Below, one piece after another: positions 47,701 through 58,172 of a DNA stretch of 64,000 nt. Source of the DNA: Oscheius dolichura (Eukaryota; Nematoda; Chromadorea; Rhabditida; Rhabditidae); the NCBI GenBank assembly GCA_932521035.1, contig OW051492.1:6758001-6822000 (forward strand), written 5' to 3'. Within the stretch, counting starts at the first letter, position 1. Each line of letters begins with the position of its first letter. The notes beneath the pieces were generated by a model. The model was not told where the DNA came from, made no database searches, and worked only from the letters and a program-made list of their open reading frames with translations. Made by a program: the position numbers and the translations under genes.

Positions 47701-48803
47701 TTAAATTCCATTTTCGATTCTTCTTGATCGCAGATAGTCATAATACTCGTTCATTTTATCCCAGCCAGTTTTAGGCGGTGTTCTACCTTTAAAGTCAGGT
47801 GAAGGTCCCTAAAAGTCTTTTATGTCACGCTCACTCAACTACTTACCTCTTCCAGCCTAACAAATACATTAATGTAGCGATACCGAATAATATTCCAGTT
47901 TTCGTGAGCATGTCTCCGTGCGCCTATGAAAGTGCAATAAAGTGAAGAAAAAAGATAAGTACCTTTGATTATATGGCTTTGAATAGGAAAAGCATCAGCG
48001 ACATACGTTTCATTTGGAAATTCGATGTGAAATTCGTCACTTGCTCTTTTTTTTGCTTCCAGTAAAACTTCTGCTAAAATCGCAGGGCCCTAAAAACACG
48101 TCAAAAGCCCACGAATATATGAGAACCTTCATGTTTTGAAATTGCAGCTGCTCAATAGCCTCATCGAGGGGCAACTTCCATGCCAACTGACAGGCTTGCC
48201 ACATTCTTTTGGGTGAAAAATGGATATAAAACAATTACAATCTTCTTTTAAACACAAAACAAACCGATTCCCTACAATGAAATACTTCTTTCTTTTTTGG
48301 TAGCCCAGTCTCGGGAACAGTATAATTGGGAGGCCATACTATCTGTATTAAATCTATTAGAATTGTAGAAAGAAGTTTGCTTTGAAGGGAAAGAAAAGAA
48401 ATACCTTATTATAATATTCCCATTTTTCTGGAGTCATTCCATAGCCTTTCAGAGGATCTGGGAATCCGTCATCCTTATTTGCTTTTTTGTCTAAAGACCA
48501 TTCTGGAGCATAATAAACCTAAATTTCACTGTATTGCCCTTACAGATGCTGGTATGATACTCGTTGTACAAACTGAAAACAAACCTTAGGGGATACTATC
48601 TCGTCTGCTTGAAGTTTCGGCTTTCGCAAGACCAAACGTTTCTGCCAAATCTAAATCTTTCGTTTAAAGGAGCAATGTCTATTTCGAAGAGTGAAATAAA
48701 TTTATTTATAACACACCTCATTTTTCGACGAATGGACGTTCTCTTTTACAGAGAAACTGTGGATTGCTCTAATTATTAAAATATTTCCGTTACGTGAAAA
48801 CAT
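47701..48803 (-). CDS. MRPL22: Mitochondrial ribosomal protein uL22m
   Basis: Large-subunit mitoribosome protein lining the exit tunnel. ATG 48803 opens MFSRNGNILIIRAIHSFSVK, a mitochondrial presequence. Later exons give YYAPEWSLDKK, GMTPEKWEYYNK and the uL22 core: ARLAWKLPLDEA-type block (MWQACQLAWKLPLDEAIEQL), ILAEVLLEAKKRASDE, NETYVADAFPIQSHIIKGAR and RHAHENWNIIRYRYINVFVR. The end is GWDKMNEYYDYLRSRRIENG at TAA 47701-47703. Length and order match animal MRPL22. Third gene of the same-strand cluster. Confidence 0.9.
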
Positions 48804-48907
48804 TCTTAAAAGTTTAGGTTAGGTACCTAGGTACAAGAGCGAAGGTAAATATGTTCAAAAACCATGATATAGAAAATAATAAGCAACACCCGTTTATTGC
48901 ATACATA

Positions 48908-49314
48908 TCACAAAACTTTAAATATTTGAGCAAGCACGAGAACGATGACGGCTGTGGTGGCGACGATGAGTGCTGCGGGAAGAATCGGAAATAATGACAT
49001 GACAACTCTTATAAAACGTAATATATTTGGATAATTAGTGAAAACTAACAATTTCTACGGCGCTCTTTTGTTGATTCGCCATGCGGCTCTATCTTGGCAG
49101 CCAATTCGTGGTAAAGGGATGGATCATCGTTCAGTGTTTTATCTTTCTCCAAACTTACAGCATTCAAAGCGCGAGTGACGTTACCCTATACACCGTTAGA
49201 TACACTTGTAGAAAAACTACGAAACAATTTCGTAAATAAACATACCTCATCGCTATATAACCTATGCATCATAATTAGAAGAATTACCATTATAACAGCA
49301 AATTCAAGCAGCAT
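48908..49314 (-). CDS. Small membrane protein with two hydrophobic segments
   Basis: ATG 49314 encodes MLLEFAVIMVILLIMMHRLY, a short hydrophobic N-terminal segment. A soluble middle of about 55 residues follows (LNAVSLEKDKTLNDDPSLYH, ELAAKIEPHGESTKERRRN), then a second helix (FPILPAALIVATTAVIVLVL) and the end AQIFKVL at TGA 48908-48910. Two small introns. About 105 residues. I do not recognise the family. It sits 92 bp after the RABEX-5 stop and 104 bp before the MRPL22 start, so it is likely a real member of the cluster. Confidence 0.65.
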
Positions 49315-49406
49315 TAGAATATAAAACCCAATCTTATGTTTGACTTAGCAAATACAATAAAACACGTATAAACTTGTTACTTAAAGTGATAAGTTACTGA
49401 GAAACT

Positions 49407-51346
49407 CTACAAACAGTGCTGAAACGATAATATTGGCAAATATTGCACCAACGTTGCAGATTCGTTGTCCTGAGAAGAATCACTTGGAGTTGGAGTTGCT
49501 TTTAGTGAGCATCTCTTGAAATGTTCTCGTTCTTTTTCTTTGATCTGAAAAAGATTATTCAGTTCGAACGCAAATATATAATAACATACCTGAGTATTTA
49601 ACTTAACAAAATTATCTGTTTCAAGGAGAGATAGGGTCTTCTCAAATTCTGAAGCCATTGAAACTTGTTCTAGACTTATTCTCATTTCCAACTGATCAAT
49701 TCGTTCCGTCATCTCATGTTGTTTCTCTATTAGCGTTCGCACTTTTGACAACGTTTTTTCCATTGCCCCTATAGCTTCTGTGCAATCACAATTTGTCACG
49801 TTAAGAGGTGGCACCAAATCACCAGAAGTGTACGCTTCAAATTCAAGCTTTTCCATCTTCAAGCTTTCGTGATTCATATCTTGCACAAATTGCATTGCGC
49901 AGGACAGATTTGTGAAGAAGTACCCTAAAATACAGCAATAATTTCTATATATATATTATGCTTTTTAAATATCACAAAAAGCTCGATTGGCAAAAGAGTC
50001 ACCTGATTCTCCGCTCATCACTCGCGAAGGAAGTGCGAACCTTGAGATGAACTTCACATTTGATTGTATAAGGGGTGGATTTCCTTTTAGGAGAACATAT
50101 ATCATCACCGGGAGAAACTCATCGGCACTAGTAGAAGCTCCTAAAAATGAGGTTGTTTAAATAAAAACTTTTTTTCTAACCACTTCCTTTTAGGGCTTCG
50201 AAAATTTTATGCGAGCATCGAACTAAGCAAGATAATTTTTCATCTGTTCTTCGACGGCTATTGATGTCGATCATTTCGTAAACAGCGTCGTCCAGCAAAT
50301 CTCTAACCTTAACCAAACGATGAGTTTTGCGAGATCGTACCTTTGGATTGGTGAAGTTAATTTTTGTTTCCAAGAACCCCGCTGTTACCCAATGAAGTGA
50401 ACGAATTCTGTCTTGCAGGGATAAATCGGCTACTTCCTCGTCTGAACTGGCGCAAAATAGTTGATCATAACAGCAAACACATATATACTTCTCAACTTCT
50501 TCAATTACATCTTGAGATCTCAAATTCGATTCTAAAACATAACATAATAGATGATATCTATTTTTATAGCACTGTTATTGATAGTGAAAAATTGATTCTT
50601 CTCCAAACGATCCGTTAAATACTGATAGAATTGTTGTACCAGCTCACTTAAATCGTCAGGAGTAACACGAAGGAGCTAAATAATCATATATCAATTTATC
50701 CCGAAGATTAGAAAGCGGTTGCACATGGTTCACATACCTCGTGTATTTTATTAACAGCATGTTTTGTTTGCCTTGTGACTTCGTTCACTACAGAAGCAGG
50801 TAAGTGAGTTACGAGAAAGTCTGTCAATGATTCTCTTGCCGCTTTACTTTCTGGACTTAAAGCACGAGGCCGCATATGAACTGAAGGAATCATTTGGGTC
50901 GTTTGTGAGAGTGTATCAGCTACAATAAAAATTAACGAGTATTAATTTAATATTACACGAAGAAGATCCAATAATTGATGGGGTCTTAAATATTTTTTTA
51001 ATCGTCATAGTTCGGCTTTCAGTTGTCAGTTTTCTACGTTCTTGAAAATTGTCAAAACTTAATAGTGTCCTAAAATCTAATAAGATACGCTTTAAGAGTA
51101 TGTTAAAATTAAACGATCCAACTTACTGGTTTCTAGCAAAGTCTTGATTTCGTTTCTCTAATATTTGATGAGCTCTCCAGCATTTAGAGCACCGATTACC
51201 CCATTGAGGAGTACCGTAGAAGCCACAGCCGTTAATGCAAAGCTAAACATATCAATTCAAACGGAAATGCTTGATAAACTAACTAAATCCTTTTCTTTAA
51301 TTTGGACCTTTAACTTTCTACTGTCCTCTTCAGCCTCTGGTTCCAT
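49407..51346 (-). CDS. RABGEF1: RABEX-5 (RABGEF1) Rab5 exchange factor
   Basis: Endosomal guanine-exchange factor for RAB5 with ubiquitin-binding zinc finger. The ATG at 51346 follows TTTTTTAG closely. Exon 1 gives [13 protein letters not shown]. The A20-type zinc finger is [18 protein letters not shown] then SKCWRAH (CxxxC...CxxC). A helical bundle follows ([40 protein letters not shown]). The VPS9 catalytic core reads [30 protein letters not shown] and [22 protein letters not shown]-terminal coiled coil ([20 protein letters not shown]) ends the protein at 49407. Domain order and about 460 residues match the family. First gene of the tight minus-strand cluster. Confidence 0.93.
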
Positions 51347-51832
51347 ACCTATCTAAAAAAATAAGAAGTACCAGTCTCATTTAATTTATTACAACATAAC
51401 ATTTTTATTTTTTTGTGCATAGGGCAATGCCACGTGTGCAAAAACCAGGAACCCAAGATAAAATAATGAAAAGGAATCCACTAACCTTGAATAAGAGATG
51501 CGCTTTAGTAATAACAAATAAATTATAAATAAGATGGTTATGTACAAGCTGAAATATAGGAGCTAAAACGCATTATCATGGAAATTTTATGGAAAATGAC
51601 CAGGCAAAATCTTAAGTATAAATATTGTTTCAGTTTATTATAACGTAGAAGACATAACCGGTTGAATTTACAATAGTTTACTAGGCTCATTTTAGCAAAG
51701 TAATACTTAATAGGATATACATTTTATATATACGGACTATTGTATGCAGTGACCTAAACACGTCAACTAACCGTTACACATACAGCAAGTAAAACTAGTT
51801 AAAGAAAAGGAAAACAGAATATTCACAGAAAA
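51347..51832. other. Intergenic, no gene seen
   Basis: A 486 bp AT-rich stretch between the SEL1-repeat gene and RABEX-5. No exon or repeat was recognised. It probably contains the promoter of the RABEX-5 cluster and the 3' end of the SEL1-repeat gene. Confidence 0.4.
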
Positions 51833-52961
51833 CTAAGTCATACCCAATTCATCTCGTAGAATGCACAGGTAACTCTCGTCAACAACACCGTCTCGGATCC
51901 AAGAACAAATTTCAATGTGATATTCAGGATCAACTAGAGCTTGTTTCACCAAAGAGCGGATATGCTCGTTATTCCCTTCGTGGATTGACTTTAAAATCAG
52001 ATAAAAGGAGGCGTCGGAATTGCCTAGATGATAATTTTAAAAATGCTACGTTCAACAAAGTACCAGAATTGGCGGCAAACCACATCCATTTTAACCCTTC
52101 TTGTTCATCTACACCTGTTCCTTCTCCTCCAATATAACAAACTGCCAGATTATACATAGCCGCATTTTGACCACGAGTTGCTGCTTGTTTCCAGAGACGC
52201 AAAGCTTCTCGTTTATTCTCTTTAGCTCCTCTTCCGTTGTACAAACAGTCAGCTAAATTGTTCATTGCTTCTATGTGTCCGTTTTCCGAAGCATGAAGAA
52301 AATGTTTGACAGCTTCTGTAGTCAAACCATCTTTCATCAGTTTAACTGCAATTTCGTTTTCAATATCCAGCTCATATTTTTCAAAGCGCTTTGCGCTGCT
52401 ATTTTCTTCTTCCGAAAGCTCCGTTTGAACCGAAACCTATAAAAAGTTGATATCATTTCCGAAAACAAAAAAGACCTCTGCAGTATTTTTCTTGAGTGGG
52501 CGTGGCAACTTAAGCCCATGTTTGGAAATTTCTTTGTTGTACAGACATCTCAGCCGACCTTCTCTATCCGAAAATATATTAGTAATAGGCTAAAAATAAA
52601 AATGAAAATTAGACCTATGGACCTATGTTATTCAATTATTTAAAATCTTCAAGCTTATAGCGGATAACGTACCCACTGTGGAGGAACCAAACTGGGTGTA
52701 AAATGAGCAGAATCACTTCTGTGAGCGACTAGATTAAACAAAGGAAGGGTCGTTTCAGCGAATTTTCTAAAATATCATACGTTAAAAAGTTGGTATCCCA
52801 TTTAAGGAGTTAAGCTATTGTAATGAACAATGCACTTACCCGCATTCGTTTTGCTCTTCATTATGTGGCTCATTTTGTGCTTGAAAGGGAGCTTGATAGA
52901 GCGGAGCAAACCGATGACCGTTTCTGATAAAGTTGTTAAATGTGATACGTTGAGCACTCAT
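51833..52961 (-). CDS. SEL1-repeat (TPR-like) protein
   Basis: ATG 52961 (MSAQRITFNNFIRNGHRFAP). Small exons lead to SDREGRLRCLYNKEISKHGL and a run of SEL1-like repeats: AVKHFLHASENGHIEAMNNL, ADCLYNGRGAKENKREALRL, WKQAATRGQNAAMYNLAVCY, IGGEGTGVDEQEGLKWMWFA. The protein ends EICSWIRDGVVDESYLCILR near TAG 51833-51835. About 290 residues. SEL1 repeats are protein-binding scaffolds; the arrangement is reminiscent of DELE1 or LRP2BP, but I cannot choose between them. Confidence 0.75.
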
Positions 52962-53199
52962 GCTCAGCACATCCTAAGTCTTCTGTTAAACAAATACTAC
53001 TGCCAACCCCTAAATAATGAAAGATATATGTTAACAAGAAAATTAAAAAAATAATACACTGCCATACAAAAGAGTAACTAACTGGAAAAAGTAAGTATTT
53101 GCTTGAGAAAAACAAGCGCTTCACGATTATAGGAGCGTCAATACAATTTATCAAATAAAACTGCACAAATAATATATACAAATTGCAGTTTTCTAGATT

Positions 53200-54979
53200 T
53201 CAAAAGTCACGATCGGGAAAAAGAGCAGGAGCTACTAAAGTCCAGCCGTAGAGGAGAATGCAGATCCAGGATGACACTATTTTTACCCAAACTGATGCCA
53301 TATTGCTATTTAAATGAGACAGATCGTTGTCTGGTCTTAAAACTATCTGTTTTTCGGGTATCAAAAAAATAATCACTTGTACCAGCTGGTGAGCGTCATC
53401 ATTACGTAAAGTGATGCCAGCCCAAACATAAAATGAAAGAAAGAATATGAGTATGCAACTCCATCGATCTCATTGTCCCAAACACGCCCTCCTCTTTCAC
53501 TGTCTAAACAAACATACCAAATTAAATGTTATTATTTTCCATATGCAGATGATCGTATGTTTAGATATTATGAACTAACCTTCGTCGTTAATGGTTTCCG
53601 GAGGACCAGCTAACTGCTGACTTTCGTCTCCACCGGTGATCTTTCCAAGGGATGTATTAGATGAGTTACGGATTGATGCATACAACACGCAAACCATCCA
53701 CAAAATAAGAGAAATTATAGATTGAATCGGCAGCGGCGTCCCATACTAAAAAACGAAATTACTAGTGTACGTTTTGAGCTACTTGTTCTGGCGATCCGGG
53801 CTTTGTAGTATTGGTGAATAGCGCTATTAACGATGGATTACATTTTCTATCCGGGTTGTTAACAAGAGCTGCCCATGTCAAATAAATGACGTACATGCTG
53901 ATAAAAGAAGATTGCAAAAGACCAGAACGAGGCATTCTATAAAAACACTTGAAATAATGGAGCATCATAAATATATTACCTTTCCTGCACCCAGGGTGTG
54001 ATGGACAAAATGCTAACGCCTATACAAAGGAATAAGTTGAAAGAAATAAAGAATTTCGGAAGGCCGCAGCTATCCCCCTTAATAAATGCTGCCTACAAAG
54101 CATAAAAAATTACAGTGGTGTAAATTATAAACATGGCGATAACACCAGCAAGAGCAAGGACGTAACCTCCAAAAGAAAATGTGAGCAAACCAGCATAGCA
54201 AGCATTTGACTCATTTTCTTCATAGCTGCAATATATCATAAAGTGATCTAATATAACTAAATTAAATTACTTATCAACCCATTTTTCTGCTAATCCATGG
54301 GCGAAATCAACAATTAAAATTAATTGAATTAAGATGAAACAAAATCCGCCAACTAGACCAATCCACATCAATGCTTAACCAAATATTTATCATAATCAAA
54401 ACTAACTTACGGGCTGACAATTTCTCACTCTTAATAAGGAAAAATCCGAAGATTAATACAGCCATAAGTAGATATTTTAAAAGCCAAACTCCATTTTGTA
54501 TGCCAGATCTTCGATCTTTCGAAGATGACACACCCAACATTAGCAGGGCCATAAGGAAGAAAAATGACGACATTCCAGCACAAAGCCTTAGCAGAATATC
54601 TTTAGGCAAAAGCGGTAGCACCTGTACACTGCCTGAAAGCCGACAGCTCTTTCACATTTCAATCCCGCCACTGTGTCGAGTCCTTGGCAAAACCATTCGT
54701 TCTAAAATGGGCATACAGCTAAGGAGTACCTTCTCACATCAACAAGAAGTTTTTGAAAGCCTGGGGAGAGCATAACACAGGCAAAGATTGTTCCGACGAA
54801 GAGCATAATAGCATACATAATACGAGTTGTAGTGGAATTTCTAGTCGTAGGGCATGCAGAACAGCATAAGGAACAAGCTGAGGTTCCTACGCAACATGCC
54901 ATCTGTAAAAATTGAACTAGATATACTTTAAAAAACTTACTTGGGCTAGACAAAACGGCGCAGCACACACGGCACCCAT
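53200..54979 (-). CDS. SERINC: Serine incorporator (SERINC/TMS family)
   Basis: Multi-pass membrane protein of the TMS/SERINC family, linked to phospholipid scrambling and serine-derived lipids. ATG 54979 opens [20 protein letters not shown] followed by the family's cysteine-rich [20 protein letters not shown]. Visible membrane blocks: [53 protein letters not shown]. The signature [20 protein letters not shown] and [15 protein letters not shown] are intact. The C-terminus gives [40 protein letters not shown] and FPDRDF at TGA 53200-53202. About 460 residues, full length, about eight small introns. Confidence 0.95.
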
Positions 54980-55600
54980 AGTCTACGGTGATACCTACAA
55001 TATTATTAAGTAAATTGCAAATAAATTCTAGTATATAAGAATAAGCAAAATAGACGTATGTTGTCTAGACATCAAAAAGTATCACGAGGAATAAGTGTAT
55101 AGCGCTTATCTGAAAACATATACGTAGCCCCCGTAAACGGGGGTCATGCTGACTGAAAAGTAGCACAGCTCGCCGAACCCGGCACTTGGAAATAAAGAGC
55201 GGCGCGCTCGCTGGGTCATATTTACCGCCCATCAAACAAAAATGCCGTTTCTATTTACATCTCTTTCTCAGGACTGACATGCTCTAAATTCACAATTTTT
55301 TCTGCAAAATATTACTATAGAACAAACGAGAAAAATGTGAAATGTCGAAAATTAGAGGAGAAATGAATAGCGTTCAAGAAAACCAGTTCTTGAGTGCAAA
55401 ATTGGTTTTCTTGGGAGTTTACTATCATTTCTGGTGTCAAAAAGCTCCCGATGAGCTGAGCTGTTTGCAGTAAATATTACATAGAATGGATGTCAGATTT
55501 CCAGAAAAATATATTAGAAGCGCGAAAAAAACAACCCGCAAAACAAAAATTTCAAATTTTGTTCAGTAATTTGCATTGTCCACCTAACAGTATCAAAATC
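54980..55600. other. Intergenic, probably repeat-derived
   Basis: No gene recognised. Two short islands of high GC near 55150-55220 inside AT-rich DNA resemble the interior of the MITEs in this window, but I could not define element ends. Confidence 0.3.
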
Positions 55601-55609
55601 TCAAGATCG

Positions 55610-55835
55610 GCTGAATATTTCCAAGATCTCTTTTTTGCAATAGATTACCCACATCGAGTTGTCTTCGAATGAGTTTTTTGGTAGTCATTCGATGTTATTT
55701 GAATTAATGACAACGATTTAAAGTTTATTTTTTATATTTTAAATACGTAGACTTATCAGATTTGACTGAAAAAACTCATTCAAGGACAATTCGATATGGG
55801 TAATCTATTGCAAAAAAGAGATCTTGGAAGTCTTC
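55610..55835. repeat. Inverted repeat made from the helicase 3' end
   Basis: On the plus strand 55619-55672 reads YFQDLFFAIDYPHRVVFE before a stop. On the minus strand 55829-55776 reads DFQDLFFAIDYPYRIVLE before a stop. The two arms, each about 70 bp including bases after the stop codon, face each other across roughly 90 bp and could form a long hairpin. The minus arm is the end of the helicase fragment. Confidence 0.85.
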
Positions 55836-56590
55836 CCTGAGGATACTAGCTCGGATGTGGTCGGTCTGTGCTCCGGAGAGGCAGACGACGGCGACCCTTT
55901 CTGGCTTCACTCCTTTGTTCGTGACTAGCGCTCGGACGATGGTCACGGCGATGGCAGATTCTCCGGGGTTCGTTAAGGAGGTCCCGTTGGGTTCCTGTTC
56001 CTGCGGGAAGTCGTGGTAGAGGAGAGCTATGGGGTAACCCTTGCTTGGCATGGCCTCCAGTTGTATCGGCGTCCCCATATACTTGGGTTTGTTGTCGTAG
56101 AAGGTACTACTGAGCAACGTCGTCACTTCCAAGGGGCATCGGAAGATTCCAACCAGGTTGAACACGGGCCACAGGCGGTGATGGACGATGCCCTCCAATA
56201 CGGTTCCGGCTGCCCATTGGGTGGCCCAGGCGTCTTGTCGACGGAGAGGATTGTACGCGGAGAGCTGGCGAGGGTCGCCGATCAGGATGGGCCGGGAGCG
56301 GGGCATCAGGTGGGCGAGGAGCGTCAAAACAGAGGGTGGCAGCTGCGAGGCCTCGTCGATCAGAATTGTCCTGGTGGCGGCGGATAAGCGTTGAAGAGGT
56401 CCCGAGAACATTGTTAGGAACATTGACAGGGTTCCGAACACCCTTCGGGGCTTGTAGAGCTCCCAGAACTTGACCATCATTCTTGGTCATTGATTTCGGA
56501 AGTCCTTCTGGGCGTTTGTCAGTGACGGAGCCGGTGCGGGATCCACTTCTACTCCTGCTTCCTCGGCTGTTGGCCCAGCGTCATCCTCCG
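55776..56590 (-). pseudogene. Broken SF1 (UPF1/NAM7-like) helicase fragment
   Basis: The minus-strand frame carries SF1 helicase motifs: Walker B/motif II ILIDEASQLPPSVLTLLAHL, motif III ILIGDPRQLSAYNP, and FRCPLEVTTLLSSTFYDNKP in the motif IV position. It stops at 55776 before motifs V and VI. An in-frame TGA interrupts it at about 56489, just upstream of MMVKFWELYKPRRVFG, after the acidic linker TAEEAGVEVDPAPAPSLTNA. Walker A is absent. GC-rich unlike the flanking SERINC gene. I read it as a truncated, dead copy of a multi-copy helicase or of a transposon-borne one. Confidence 0.75.
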
Positions 56591-57058
56591 GAAGGGAGTA
56601 AGCCCCCATGTCCAACTGCTCCAGGCGTTCCAAATATACAAAAGCGTTCCTACCCACCGCCGGAGCGGCATCGCCTACGACGAACAGGGACGAGTCGACT
56701 TCGTCCTAACCAACGAGCGCTTACCTGGTACCTAGCGAAAAAGCCTAAAACAAAATACTAGCTTTTTTTTCTTCTTGGCCGCTCAAAAATAATCTGTCAG
56801 TTCGCTCCATCACTAAAATTTGTTCTCGGCCAGTTAGACCTAGAATGTCGTCTTTTTTCTTGACAGACTATAAGACGGGACAAACAAAAAAAAACATATA
56901 TGAAAGTGGAAGCGTGCTGGGAAAGAAAGTTAGAGGGACAACGGTAGAAAAGAACGTGAGCTGCTTCCTGTAAAATTAGAGGTTATTCCTCAAATCCTAG
57001 AGAGATAATAAGAACACAGAGAAGTAGTACTAAGGGTTTATTACGTAAATAGACAAAT

Positions 57059-57096
<38 letters not shown>
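57059..57096. repeat. 38-nt poly-G tract
   Basis: Thirty-eight consecutive G on the plus strand, starting in AT-rich DNA and ending 13 bp before the stop codon of the minus-strand gene at 57109, so it would be a poly-C run in that gene's 3' untranslated region. Such a tract can form a G-quadruplex; its exact length may be an assembly estimate. Confidence 0.95.
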
Positions 57097-57108
57097 CGAG
57101 AGATCAAA

Positions 57109-57411
57109 CTAAAGAGATCGTGGAGCTCGAGTGGGGGCGATCATTCCTCCTCTCTCTCCACTCGTGTCGGCGGGTCCCTCGCTTATCACGGCGTCCTGAA
57201 AGCTTTATTATTTTAATATTAGTCAGTTAGATATTAATAAGGGATCTGCGATCCCTCACAATAATCACGTTTTATTAGCGTATAGCTTATTCGCAACTAT
57301 TTATTCAAAAAAAAATACGGTTCGTGTTTGTACCTGTCGCCTTGGGTTGTAAGCATGAATGGTGGTGTTTGCCTTGAAAGGGGCTTCCATCCTGCGTTCC
57401 ATGGTTGTCAT
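57109..57411 (-). CDS. Small unknown protein, 54 residues
   Basis: Two exons: 57411-57334 (MTTMERRMEAPFKANTTIHA, YNPRRQ) and 57195-57109 (DAVISEGPADTSGERGG, APTRAPRSL), joined in phase across a 138-nt intron with GTACAA donor and CTTTCAG acceptor. No signal peptide or membrane segment; composition is disordered. It is supported by matching splice sites and frame and by its divergent partner 15 bp away. No family recognised. Confidence 0.5.
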
Positions 57412-57426
57412 GCTTGAGTCACAACA
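57412..57426. promoter_or_regulatory. 15-bp gap between divergent start codons with AP-1-like site
   Basis: The minus-strand ATG (57409-57411) and the plus-strand ATG (57427-57429) are separated by 15 bp that contain TGAGTCA at 57415-57421. If both ATGs are used, each transcript must begin inside the other gene, or the true 5' ends are supplied by trans-splicing or an upstream exon. Confidence 0.4.
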
Positions 57427-57895
57427 ATGCTTCTCCGATGTGCGGCCTTGCTTCTTTGCCCCCTCTGTATTTTATCCGATCTAGTTTGTTACCGGCAGTG
57501 GTATTTATCGCCCAGCCAGCCTCAGCCCGCTCCCAGGTCAGAGAGTTCCTCCTCTCCATTTCTATAAAACAAAAATAATCGCTCAATGTTCCGTATCCAA
57601 ACAAACATTTCCCTTTCAGACGATGCCCGCCGGGTGATTGGTTGTTTTATTACGAATGCTGTGGAGCTCTCGATGATTGTTGCCAGCGATGGCGGACAGA
57701 GCTTATGCAAGTGCCAGATATATCTATTCCAACAATAAAATCTTCAGAATTGTCGTGTGTGTCGTCCTGGTCCTCTTGATTCTCTGTTGCTGCTGTTGTA
57801 TTTTAGGGATGATATTTCGAAAGAAGGGAAAACCAAAAGAAGAGGAGAAGACGGTCGACAGCGGGGAGTACCGCCCACGAACCACTCAAGTCTAA
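57427..57895 (+). CDS. Small type I membrane protein with cysteine-rich ectodomain
   Basis: ATG 57427 encodes a signal peptide (MLLRCAALLLCPLCILS), then CYRQWYLSPSQPQPAPR. An intron of about 80 nt leads to RCPPGDWLFYYECCGALDD with CCQRWRTEL. A 41-nt intron of the GC-AG class (AT|GCAAGT...CTTCAG) restores frame into a single membrane helix IIVVCVVLVLLILCCCCCIL and a cytoplasmic tail KKGKPKEEEKTVDSGEYRPR. Stop TAA 57893-57895. About 114 residues. The GDWxFYYECCG...DCC ectodomain followed by one helix resembles small nematode membrane proteins of unknown function. With an ordinary GT donor the helix would be out of frame. Confidence 0.65.
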
Positions 57896-58172
57896 TCAGC
57901 CGTTTCAAAATAACAAAACTGAAATGAAACCCTGTTATATTTTATCCCTTGAGGTTTGTATCCGAGAAGAGGAATCTCCTTATTGTCATTTTGACCGAGA
58001 GCATGTCTTCCTCGCCTGCCCCTCCGGATAAAGAGAGGCGGAAGAGAGTGCCTACCTGGCCAATCCCGTTGCAATGAGAACGAGCCGCCGGTTTACGAGA
58101 CCTCCAGCCCACATCCGGGGCCCGGCTCGGCGTTGTTTCTCTCGCCTCGGCCTCGTTTCATTTCGATTTGTC

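Noticed and set aside
48664..48690. Further TTAA MITE end (TTAAAGGAGCAATG) in an MRPL22 intron
   Set aside because: Only the first few bases match the family terminus and no inverted partner is present.
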